10,606 nt of DNA, from the NCBI GenBank assembly GCA_012511845.1, contig JAAZFF010000241.1:1-10606 (forward strand), written 5' to 3'. The translations under genes and the position numbers were made by a program. Origin of the DNA: Lentisphaerota bacterium (GTDB lineage Bacteria > Verrucomicrobiota > Kiritimatiellia > RFP12 > UBA3636). Of this stretch, positions 1 through 6,504 are shown in pieces. Each line of letters begins with the position of its first letter. Within the stretch, counting starts at the first letter, position 1. The notes beneath the pieces were generated by a model. It did no database searches. It worked only from the letters and a program-made list of their open reading frames with translations, and was not told the origin of the DNA.

Positions 1-152
1 CTGTTATACAGCTCAATCCAGTCCGAAGTCGTATCACCGGTCTCATCAGCCACCTTTGAGTTGCTGTAACAGACCTCATTGATTACCACTTCCGCCCGTA
101 CCGCAACAACTGCCAGTACAAGCCCTGCCATTAATTTAAAACTGATCCTCAT
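1..152 (-). CDS. Secreted lamin-tail-domain protein, N-terminal 50 codons only (possibly CotH-kinase type)
   Basis: This is the 5' part of a gene that continues beyond the left edge; it is too short to show up as a long ORF. Translation begins MRISFKLMAGLVLAVVAVRA, a signal peptide of about 20 residues with likely cleavage after VRA. Next comes EVVINEVCYSNSKVADETG and, near residues 44-50, DWIELYN. The 'INEV...DWIELYN' pattern is the hallmark start of the lamin tail domain (LTD), an Ig-like fold common in secreted and surface proteins. The start is supported by a strong GGAGG Shine-Dalgarno 5 nt before the ATG. It overlaps the end of the TolC-family gene by 17 nt, so it is the promoter-distal member of that operon. 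In other bacteria LTD domains often precede a CotH kinase domain, and CotH proteins occur beside VTC and DUF4956 genes. Kinase identity here is inference, because the rest is missing. The LTD call is fairly sure. Confidence 0.75.
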   Translation of the reverse strand, partial: MRISFKLMAGLVLAVVAVRAEVVINEVCYSNSKVADETGDTTSDWIELYN

Positions 153-1671
153 CCTCACCTCCAACTGTTATGCCGCGCTCCAAAGACCCTCCACTCGCAC
201 TCTCCAGGTACATCGCCAACCGCGCTACCTCATGCTCCGCACGCAAAAGTGTACGCTGAAAGCGCAGCACCTCCTCGTGCGCTTCAAAAATCTTGTCGCT
301 CCTGACTACCGGCTCATCTGCCAACATATCAATCTGCTCATGCATCGCCGCAGACAGCCGCTCACCCTCCCTGCGGCAACGCTCAAATTCATCCCTGGCA
401 CTGCGATAATCGTATAGTGCCCCCTCTATCTCACGGTAAACCTCGTTCAGCATTCCCCGTTCGCGTACCAGTGCCAACGATTGCCGGCTGCGACTCAACC
501 TGACCTCATCCCCCAGCCAGCTGAAGATCGGCAGACTGACAGCCGCTCTCACCTGCCATTCATCAACATCACGACTCGTATGATCGTATCCGGTGGAATC
601 CTGCCGGTAGCTGCGCTCTGTAGAATGCTCGCTGCCTATGCGCCCCTCAACAAACTCAAACCAGGGAATCATCTGCGACCTCGCCACTCTCAGGCGCCTG
701 TCCGCCTCCTCAACCTCGTAACGCACTCGTTCCAAATCGGGACGCCGCATGTATGCAAGCTCCACCAGGTCTGCAGCATTCAACAGTTCCTCCCTGAACT
801 GCGCACTCTTTTTCCTGGGCTTAAGCTCAAGCCCATCCAATTCAACCCCCGCCAGCAATGCTATCCTGCGCAACAATCGCTGATACTCAAGCCGCCTGCC
901 TGCCAACTCGATCCTAAGACTCTCAAACCTGGCCTCCGCCTTGAGCTTGTCCAGCACCGTAATAAGTCCCGCCTCCACCTGACGCTCACGCTCCTCCACC
1001 GCCCTCTGCCGCAACTCCGCCACCTGATCCGACAGCTCTATCTCCTCTCGTAAAATCTCTGCTTCCAGGCATAGCGACTGCATCTCGCAAAAAATCGCAT
1101 ACGCTGCCTCTTTGCCCTCCGCCTCCAAAGCCCTTGCTGCCGACTCGCCCCTCTTTCTGATCCAGTAATTCACGAAAGGGTTGGATATGTAAAATCGCAG
1201 TGACAGCATTTTACTGTCTGTATTTCTGGTACTATGCCTGTCATAGTTGGTAAATGGACGTGACGGCATGCCAATCTCGTTGAAGTCGGTACGCATGCCG
1301 GAGCGACCCGGCGTCTCATCGTCCATGTCCGAGCTTCCCCAGGCTCCTCGCAGCTGCGGATTGCGCCATGCTGTCTCTGCCGCCGCCTTGCGCCGTGCAA
1401 CCACCGCCTCCTGTATAAACTCCTCAACTACCGTTGTGTTCCCCGCTGCCATGTGCGCCAGCACGCTCCAGTCATATCCATCGGCAGGCATCTCGGGCAC
1501 CACTTGCTCCCTCCCCTTCCATCCACCCTCATCCTCAATCCCGCCTGCCGCTTCCACTACCACAGCAACACTGCTGTCAAAGCTCACATCATCACGAAGA
1601 GCCATACACCCGCTACACAGCAGCACCCCCGGCACCACCCAAAACACTGCTCTATAAGTCCACTCTCTCAT
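136..1671 (-). CDS. TolC-family outer-membrane efflux protein, probable lipoprotein
   Basis: This 511-residue protein looks like an outer membrane factor (OEP/TolC family), which trimerises into a channel through the outer membrane and a helical tunnel in the periplasm. The N-terminus has a signal peptide ending in LLCSGC (Cys22), an imperfect lipobox, so lipid anchoring is likely, as in NodT/OprM-type members. Two helical repeats are visible. The first includes long charged helices around residues 180-275 (rich in E, R and L) ending in LLRRIALLAGVELDG. The second starts near residue 300 with the family signature AYMRRPDLERVRYEVEEADR, which leads into 'RSQMIPWFEF' and a beta-strand segment. 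The length is normal for the family. It lies 25 nt after the HlyD-type adaptor gene, as expected for a tripartite exporter. No clear Shine-Dalgarno precedes the ATG. The substrate cannot be deduced from this protein alone. Confidence 0.9.
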   Translation of the reverse strand: MREWTYRAVFWVVPGVLLCSGCMALRDDVSFDSSVAVVVEAAGGIEDEGGWKGREQVVPEMPADGYDWSVLAHMAAGNTTVVEEFIQEAVVARRKAAAETAWRNPQLRGAWGSSDMDDETPGRSGMRTDFNEIGMPSRPFTNYDRHSTRNTDSKMLSLRFYISNPFVNYWIRKRGESAARALEAEGKEAAYAIFCEMQSLCLEAEILREEIELSDQVAELRQRAVEERERQVEAGLITVLDKLKAEARFESLRIELAGRRLEYQRLLRRIALLAGVELDGLELKPRKKSAQFREELLNAADLVELAYMRRPDLERVRYEVEEADRRLRVARSQMIPWFEFVEGRIGSEHSTERSYRQDSTGYDHTSRDVDEWQVRAAVSLPIFSWLGDEVRLSRSRQSLALVRERGMLNEVYREIEGALYDYRSARDEFERCRREGERLSAAMHEQIDMLADEPVVRSDKIFEAHEEVLRFQRTLLRAEHEVARLAMYLESASGGSLERGITVGGEDEDQF

Positions 1672-1696
1672 ATCAACTTGCTAATCAACCAACGAA

Positions 1697-2890
1697 CTAT
1701 CTCAAAGGTATATCCGACCTGAAAAGTCGCCTGGCTGTCTCCACCAGCCCCGCCTGCTGCTGTCGCAAAATCACACTCTCACCCGGCACCAGCTCGCCTT
1801 CACCCTCAAGCTGCAACCTGATGCGCCGCCCCCTTACAGAGAACCGCGGTGCCGGATTAAACGGCTCCAGCATATCCATCACCTCGGGCTCAATCCCCTC
1901 AACTACCGCCGTCAGACCACAGCACTGTCTGCTTGCAATGCGCTCCACACAAAGCCTGTCACCCTCCTTCACCATCTCTGCCTGGTGAGCTGCCAGATAT
2001 CCAGTTATAAGCCTTGTGCGCCCCGGTGTCAATCTGACAATCGGCTCTCCTGACGCCACCACATCACCTGCATACCGCTGCACCCTTGAAACCACTCCAT
2101 CCCTGGTGGCACGCAGCACATACGGGTCGCTTGCCGCTGCCTGCCGGAACGCCTCGTCTGCCTCCTTGAGGGCTTCCTCTGCCTGCCTGGCTCCCTGCTG
2201 CTTCTCCCGCTGTTCCAACAGTGCCTCCTGCGCCTCATTAAGCTGTTCCAGGCTTTGCCGATATCGCTGCTCGAGTGCTTCCAGCAATGGTTTGTACTGC
2301 CCCACCACCTGTTCAAGCGCCTCAATCTTGGGGCGCAGACTCATCAGCTCAATCTCGCTGACCAGCCGTTTGGCGACCAACGGTTGCAGCCGCTCCGCCT
2401 CCGCCTTGAATCCCGCCAGCTCCGCCTCATCACGTGCCTGCCTCAGCTTCTCGCTCTCCAGTTCAACACGTGCCTTGTTCGCAGCCTCCCTATACCGCCT
2501 TTCGTTTTCCATCAGTGTATGCATCAGGCGCTCCAGGTCCTGATCGTAACGTGATATGCCACGAGTGTAGTTTGCAATCCGAGCCTCGTGCAGTGCCAGA
2601 TCCACCGCCCGATCCGCAGGATCCAGCCGTACCAGCACATCACCCGCCGACACCCGTTGCCCCGGCTCAACCTCTATCGCCGTAATCCTCGCAGCACTGG
2701 TGGCGCCTACCGTCTCCGACTCTCCTTCCGCTACCCCGGTAAAACGGTATATCGGCGAGTTGCGCGTCTGCATCCACAGCAGACACGGTATCAATACCAG
2801 CACCAGCAGAATCACTACCCCGCGCCAGAGTCGCTTCAATCGCACCCTGAACGGCAATTTTATCTTCCTGCGCTGATACCTTCTTTTCAT
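1697..2890 (-). CDS. HlyD-family periplasmic adaptor (membrane fusion protein)
   Basis: This 397-residue inner-membrane-anchored adaptor would bridge an inner-membrane component to the TolC-like channel encoded next to it. A basic cytoplasmic stretch (residues 1-22, RRYQRRKIKLPFRVRLKR) precedes one membrane helix at about 24-40. The first lipoyl half is at about 65-90 (ITAIEVEPGQRVSAGDVLVR). A long alpha-helical, coiled-coil hairpin at about 92-252 is very rich in E, Q, R, A and L. The second lipoyl half is at about 256-288 (VLRATRDGVVSRV, GDVVASGEPIVRL). A beta-barrel-like region at about 290-375 contains VPGESVILR. The length and order match HlyD/EmrA-type adaptors. The gene starts 10 nt after the DUF4956 stop and 25 nt before tolC. 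No ABC, RND or MFS pump gene is adjacent, which is unusual for an adaptor/outer-membrane-factor pair. Confidence 0.9.
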   Translation of the reverse strand: MKRRYQRRKIKLPFRVRLKRLWRGVVILLVLVLIPCLLWMQTRNSPIYRFTGVAEGESETVGATSAARITAIEVEPGQRVSAGDVLVRLDPADRAVDLALHEARIANYTRGISRYDQDLERLMHTLMENERRYREAANKARVELESEKLRQARDEAELAGFKAEAERLQPLVAKRLVSEIELMSLRPKIEALEQVVGQYKPLLEALEQRYRQSLEQLNEAQEALLEQREKQQGARQAEEALKEADEAFRQAAASDPYVLRATRDGVVSRVQRYAGDVVASGEPIVRLTPGRTRLITGYLAAHQAEMVKEGDRLCVERIASRQCCGLTAVVEGIEPEVMDMLEPFNPAPRFSVRGRRIRLQLEGEGELVPGESVILRQQQAGLVETARRLFRSDIPLR

Positions 2891-2900
2891 ACTAGAAACC

Positions 2901-3596
2901 CTACAACTCTATTGTGGTACGCTGCATCAGCAATGTCACATCGCTGAGAGACTCAGTCTTCTTTACGGCATCCACCAGATCACCCTGATACGCCGGATCC
3001 AGCAGACGTACCTGATAGGAGTACTCAACACTTGCTCCCTGCCCGGCATCTCGCATTCCAAGCAGAAAAAAGGTGGAGCAGTACCTTACCAACACCTCGC
3101 GGATATGCTCTTCCGCCTCGTGATCTCCTGCCGGCGCCACAAAGCGCAACAACCCGTCAAATTCACGCCGCGAGGCAAAAGGCAACCAGTGCAATGCCAC
3201 TGCTGCCACACTTATCAAACCTGCACCAATTACTGCTACATAGCTCATCCCTGCGCCGCACGCAATGCCCACCCCCAGGCAGGCAAACAGAAACATCGCA
3301 TCCCGCGGATCACGCACCGGCGTCCTGAAACGAATAATTGCCAGCGTACCAAGTATCCCCATGCCGCGTGCCACGTTGCTCCCCACAGCCATAATCAGCA
3401 TACAGGTTACCAGGCTGCCAAGAACCATAGAGTGGATGTATGAGCGAGAATAGGTGAACCCACGGAAAGTCATCTGGTACACCACTGCCAGCACCAGCGA
3501 CAGCAAAAAGCTCAACACCATCGCTCCTGCCACCAGTTGCGGTGTCAAAATCTCATGCGCCCCAAAAAACAGTGCCATATAATCATCTGCTCTCAC
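2901..3596 (-). CDS. DUF4956-family integral membrane protein
   Basis: This 231-residue protein begins with GTG. A good AAGGAG ribosome-binding site about 7 nt upstream decides that start, although an ATG six codons further in is possible. Four hydrophobic segments are visible at about residues 21-40, 55-76, 99-118 and 119-139. A conserved-looking cytoplasmic or re-entrant loop GTLAIIRFRTPVRDPRDAMF (about 83-102) lies between the second and third; this IxRFRTxxxDPRD pattern is the signature I associate with DUF4956. The C-terminal 90 residues are soluble, with ferredoxin-like alternation (SVEYSYQVRLL, LSDVTLLMQ). The family has no established biochemical role. It is repeatedly found next to VTC-domain genes, as here (15 nt after the VTC stop), which suggests the two work together. 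In this operon it is the only polytopic inner-membrane protein seen, so it may be the membrane conduit for the HlyD/TolC pair; that is inference. Confidence 0.85.
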   Translation of the reverse strand: MRADDYMALFFGAHEILTPQLVAGAMVLSFLLSLVLAVVYQMTFRGFTYSRSYIHSMVLGSLVTCMLIMAVGSNVARGMGILGTLAIIRFRTPVRDPRDAMFLFACLGVGIACGAGMSYVAVIGAGLISVAAVALHWLPFASRREFDGLLRFVAPAGDHEAEEHIREVLVRYCSTFFLLGMRDAGQGASVEYSYQVRLLDPAYQGDLVDAVKKTESLSDVTLLMQRTTIEL

Positions 3597-3611
3597 GCCT
3601 TCTCCTTTTCA

Positions 3612-4442
3612 TCATAATCCACCCGCATATGCCAGCATATCGGCACTCTCCTCATTGGGTCCCGGATATCGTCCCAGTATACCCTCGCACCATATAGCCG
3701 TGGAGTACTTGCAGTTGCCGCTGCGCTGCAACTGAAAACGCTCTACCATCTCCATCACCCACACCGGCATGTGCGAAAGAGTTTTAATCTCAAGCACATG
3801 CCCGGAATAGTCTAAACCAAAGCCTTGAGCTTCCGCCGAATCCATGCTGCGCCAAATGCCGCTACGCCCGAAATCACTCCATGAATCGGTTACCTGGTAC
3901 TGCAGTTTCCTATCAAGCGTCACCCGGGCATAGCGGTCAACTACCCCTACATAAGACTCGCGAATATATCGCACCAATACCTTGGGCACCGCTCCAATCT
4001 GCCAGCAGATACGTTTGAACTGCAAAAAATCCAGCTCTTGCTGCCTGTTCTCGAAGCAGTTTGGCAGTCTCACCCCATGCACCAGCTCACGCCCCCACAA
4101 CTCAAACGGAATCCCGGTGCGGCTCTTGACTATCGTGTCCTCCAATTTCGCCTTCACCTCGCAATATACAGGTGCCGAGCCAATCTCCCCGTATGTGCGC
4201 ACCCTCAGCTTAAAACGCCTGTCAACCTCACGTTCCTTTGCAAAGTGCAACGCATAATTGGGCGCATCCAGTTGCAGGGTGGTTATGGCGTACTCCGGCG
4301 GTGTGCCGCTAGTATTGGGATCCGGCTTGCAGAAAGGTTTTATAAATTCGCGGATCTCTGGCAACAACTCGTGCCTGATTATGTATTTCATCTCATAGCG
4401 TGCTACAAGGTCACGCTCGCTATTTTGTTGCGATTTCTCCAT
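3612..4442 (-). CDS. VTC-domain (CYTH/TTM superfamily) polyphosphate-polymerase-like protein
   Basis: This 276-residue soluble protein matches the VTC domain, the catalytic tunnel of yeast Vtc4 that makes polyphosphate from ATP. Tunnel-type residues appear in the right order. They are Lys19 in RYEMKY, Arg80 and Arg82 in FKLRVRTY, Glu95 and Lys97 in YCEVKAK, Arg173 and Arg178 in ARVTLDRK, Glu218 and Lys220 in LEIKT, and Lys245 in CKYSTAIW. This pattern suggests an active enzyme rather than a decayed one, but the substrate (polyphosphate or another nucleotide or phosphate polymer) is not proven. It has no signal peptide or membrane segment, so it should act in the cytoplasm, probably docked on the DUF4956 protein encoded 15 nt downstream. 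It is the first gene of the operon. The start is the only ATG ahead of the domain; no Shine-Dalgarno is visible and the leader is AT-rich. Confidence 0.88.
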   Translation of the reverse strand: MEKSQQNSERDLVARYEMKYIIRHELLPEIREFIKPFCKPDPNTSGTPPEYAITTLQLDAPNYALHFAKEREVDRRFKLRVRTYGEIGSAPVYCEVKAKLEDTIVKSRTGIPFELWGRELVHGVRLPNCFENRQQELDFLQFKRICWQIGAVPKVLVRYIRESYVGVVDRYARVTLDRKLQYQVTDSWSDFGRSGIWRSMDSAEAQGFGLDYSGHVLEIKTLSHMPVWVMEMVERFQLQRSGNCKYSTAIWCEGILGRYPGPNEESADMLAYAGGL

Positions 4443-4466
4443 AAATTACACATTTCATTAACCAGT

Positions 4467-4509
4467 AAACTAGCATATTTTCAGTTGTACAATCAATAAA
4501 AAAATTATA
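4467..4509 (-). promoter_or_regulatory. Candidate promoter(s) for the VTC-DUF4956-HlyD-TolC operon
   Basis: Two minus-strand options lie just upstream of the VTC gene. A perfect TATAAT occupies 4509-4504 (plus strand ATTATA), but it lacks a good -35 at 16-18 bp; it would start RNA about 55 nt before the ATG. A second option is TTGATT (4496-4491), an 18-bp spacer, then TAGTTT (4472-4467) preceded by TGC, an extended -10-like arrangement. The stretch is strongly AT-rich, unlike the operon itself. Neither is decisive. Confidence 0.35.
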
Positions 4510-4615
4510 TTTCACAACTTCCCACCAAACTCAGAACTCCTTGCTTCGGTGCACTGTTGATGGAATCTGCATAAAAAGGCAAAGGACCATCTGGTGAATT
4601 TCGTCGACAACAAGA

Positions 4616-4662
4616 ATAATCCTAGAAAAATCGTTATTGCATTTCGGATTTTCAAGGATTAT
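4616..4662. repeat. Long imperfect inverted repeat / stem-loop
   Basis: The outer arms ATAATCCT (4616-4623) and AGGATTAT (4655-4662) are a perfect 8-bp inverted repeat. After one A/A mismatch, inner arms GAAAAATC (4625-4632) and GATTTTC (4647-4653) add seven more pairs with one bulged A. The loop is about 14 nt. No run of T follows on either strand, so it is not a classical intrinsic terminator. It could be an RNA structure at the end of the radC transcript, a protein-binding palindrome, or part of a dispersed repeat. Confidence 0.6.
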
Positions 4663-4852
4663 ACAACCACGTCCTGAGTCCCGTGTCCGAGATCAAAAGG
4701 CGATCAAGGGGCGTCATGGTGTCAAATTCAGCCTTTACAGCAGATGCAGGTACAGAGCCCTGCGATCCCGGTGCCTCAGGCTTCACATCAGTCAAAAGCA
4801 ACGACACCGTTGCGGCGAACACTGTAAAATCCCGGCGGGAAAAGCTGCTCAT
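4652..4852 (-). CDS. Doubtful small ORF with a Tat-like N-terminus, overlapping the end of radC
   Basis: An ATG at 4852 opens a 66-codon frame beginning MSSFSRRDFTVFAATVSLLL. It resembles a twin-arginine signal (SRRDF followed by a hydrophobic stretch), then a short polar tail ending TWLYNP. GGAG lies immediately before the ATG, too close for a good ribosome-binding site. About 65 nt of it, including the whole Tat-like motif, overlap the conserved end of radC in another frame, so the motif may be a by-product of the radC sequence. The part outside radC is only about 45 codons. I consider it more likely spurious than real. Confidence 0.15.
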   Translation of the reverse strand: MSSFSRRDFTVFAATVSLLLTDVKPEAPGSQGSVPASAVKAEFDTMTPLDRLLISDTGLRTWLYNP

Positions 4853-5582
4853 CTCCAACGATTACGTGGTCAGTAAGGGGTATGGATATGATGCGCCCCG
4901 CCTCAACAAGCTTGCGTGTTACTTCTAGGTCTTCACGTGATGGGGTGGGATCTCCCGACGGATGATTGTGTGCCACTATTATTGATGCTGCCGACCAGCG
5001 TAACGCCACACGAAATACTTCCCTGGGATGGACAAGCGATGAATCGAGAATTCCACGTGTAACTTCCGTCATGGGTCCGCAAAGCCGGCACTTCTTGTCA
5101 ATCGGAAGAACGAAAAACGACTCAGTATCCTCACTCATTTTGTAATCCTGAACTTTTGCCGCTACAACTTCCGGATGTGTCAGGAGAGAGCGCGCATCGG
5201 AATCGCGCTGATTCTCACGAACGCGTTTGGCAATTTCAAGAACGGCTAAAATTTCTATCGCTTTGACCTCTCCTATTCCATCGTATTTTTTCAACTCCTC
5301 TATGCTGGCTTTTGTAAGGTTGCTCAACGTTTCAAAATCCTTGATGATTGCTTTTGCCACATCAATGACGTTGCTGCCCTTTACTCCCTTGCCTATAATT
5401 ATCGCCAGAAGCTCATGATCTGCCAGATGACCGCCTGCACGAAGCCTTTCCCGCGGCATATCTTTTTTAGCCATTTCCTGATCAAGTTTTTTTGATCTTG
5501 CCGCACGACTCGGCACTATTTTCGTCGCTTCCCTCAGTGTTTCGCCTGATTTGCTTTCAGATTGATACAGATGTTTTTCCAT
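4788..5582 (-). CDS. radC: RadC family JAB/MPN-domain protein (UPF0758)
   Basis: This 264-residue protein has the full RadC layout. After an N-terminal extension, the conserved MPRERLRAGGHLADHELLA begins near residue 42. A helix-hairpin-helix segment follows at about 85-120 (KYDGIGEVKAIEILAVLEIA). The JAMM/MPN metalloprotease-like domain runs to the C-terminus, with Glu155 and the signature HNHPSGDPTPSREDLE (His205, His207, Asp211) intact and a final DHVIVGDE...FYSVRRNGV. The DNA-repair role suggested by the name is not well established; the metal site suggests a hydrolase. The ATG at 5582 overlaps miaA by 26 nt and has GGAGG 12 nt upstream. A second possible start, MAKKDMPRERL at 5474, would give the more usual family N-terminus and remove a 36-residue Ser/Lys/Arg-rich extension. 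It is the last gene of the four-gene operon. Confidence 0.92.
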   Translation of the reverse strand: MEKHLYQSESKSGETLREATKIVPSRAARSKKLDQEMAKKDMPRERLRAGGHLADHELLAIIIGKGVKGSNVIDVAKAIIKDFETLSNLTKASIEELKKYDGIGEVKAIEILAVLEIAKRVRENQRDSDARSLLTHPEVVAAKVQDYKMSEDTESFFVLPIDKKCRLCGPMTEVTRGILDSSLVHPREVFRVALRWSAASIIVAHNHPSGDPTPSREDLEVTRKLVEAGRIISIPLTDHVIVGDEQLFPPGFYSVRRNGVVAFD

Positions 5583-6504
5583 GTCTTTCCCAAACCTCCA
5601 TTACTTCGTCCGCTGCCCGTGATACATCACGTTCGTTTTTCGGACCTGTAACCCATGAAACATTAAGCTGGCGTCTGAACCATGTTCTCTGCCGTTTTGC
5701 CAACTGTCTTGTACGCGCCGCTATTCTTTCAGTTGCCGCATCTTTTGTCAACTCTCCATCCAGAACTGCCATCGCTTCCGCATAGCCAATCCCTCCTGCG
5801 GCTGTCGTTGAAAATTGAGGATATTTTTTCCGTAATGAAACAACTTCTTCGAGCAGCCCGCTTTCAAACATTTTGTTGATACGCATTTCTATTCTTGCTG
5901 CAAGCATCTGCGGATTGAAGTCAAGTCCGGCTATAACCTGTTCTGTATAAGCTATTCCCCTGAACATCTGACGGATATCGCCTCCCGATAAAATCACCTC
6001 AAGAAGACGCATAAGGCGTCGGGGATTATTCGGATCTGGAAGCGATTCCGCTGCCCCCGGCGACAACTGTTCTATTTTTTTCCGCAATGCTTCCATGCCG
6101 CCATCTTCGAAAACACTACGAGCTTCCTCGCGGTGAATTTTCAACGATGCAGGAGTATCGATTCCCCGCAGCAGTGCGTTTATATAGAGACCAGTACCAC
6201 CGGCGACAACAATTTCCTTTTCGCTGTCGAAGGCAATTTTGGCGTTTTCAAGCCAGGCACCGACGCTGAAATGCTCAGCTGGAGAAACAAGATCAATGCC
6301 GTACATCGATACGCTCCCCCTTTCCTTCAGGGTCGGCTTCGCAGTTCCAATATCCATGCCGTCATAGATCAGCATCGAATCGGCAGAAAGAATACTTGCG
6401 CCCAGACGTCTTGCCAGTTCCAGAGAAACGTCTGTCTTGCCCGTTGCAGTTGGTCCCGCAAGGATCCACGCTGTGTATTGTTTACTCTTTCCACCTGAAG
6501 GCAT
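5557..6504 (-). CDS. miaA: tRNA dimethylallyltransferase
   Basis: The enzyme transfers a dimethylallyl group from DMAPP to N6 of A37 in tRNAs that read UNN codons, giving i6A, the precursor of ms2i6A, in the cytoplasm. At 315 residues it is of normal length. The P-loop GPTATGKT is at 17-24. The substrate-binding segment SADSMLIYDGMDIGTAKP is at about 40-57. Other family blocks are DLVSPAEHFSVGAW (71-84), AGGTGLYINALLRGID (101-116), NNPRRLMRLLEV (159-170), GGIGYAEAM (237-245) and TRQLAKRQRTWFRR (265-278). In the D-S-R-Q segment the usual Arg-Gln is Met-Leu here (44-45). The start ATG directly abuts the TAA of the upstream HAD gene, with AGAGG 13 nt before it, so coupled translation is likely. 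It overlaps the start of radC by 26 nt. Confidence 0.96.
   Translation of the reverse strand: MPSGGKSKQYTAWILAGPTATGKTDVSLELARRLGASILSADSMLIYDGMDIGTAKPTLKERGSVSMYGIDLVSPAEHFSVGAWLENAKIAFDSEKEIVVAGGTGLYINALLRGIDTPASLKIHREEARSVFEDGGMEALRKKIEQLSPGAAESLPDPNNPRRLMRLLEVILSGGDIRQMFRGIAYTEQVIAGLDFNPQMLAARIEMRINKMFESGLLEEVVSLRKKYPQFSTTAAGGIGYAEAMAVLDGELTKDAATERIAARTRQLAKRQRTWFRRQLNVSWVTGPKNERDVSRAADEVMEVWERHGKTSVSI

Larger units (their letters stand above)
4443..4787. other. 345-bp intergenic region between the radC operon end and the VTC operon start
   Basis: No convincing gene is seen. The side next to the VTC gene (4443-4520) is AT-rich and carries the candidate promoters. The middle (about 4520-4670) reads into short stop-terminated peptides in all three minus frames and carries a long imperfect stem-loop. 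The side next to radC (about 4652-4787) is open in one minus frame, described separately as a doubtful small ORF. No U-tract terminator follows radC, so where transcription of that operon ends is unclear. Confidence 0.6.

Noticed and set aside
481..1053. A 190-codon plus-strand open frame opposite the TolC-family gene, and similar long plus-strand frames opposite HlyD and DUF4956
   Set aside because: They are Pro/Ser/His/Leu-rich antisense reflections of GC-rich minus-strand genes, match no family pattern, and lie fully inside well-recognised genes.
4510..4670. Minus-strand fragment translating to ILVVDEIHQM, which looks superficially like a Walker B motif of an AAA ATPase
   Set aside because: The frame is short, ends in a stop within about 20 codons, has no other ATPase motifs upstream, and overlaps the stem-loop; probably chance.
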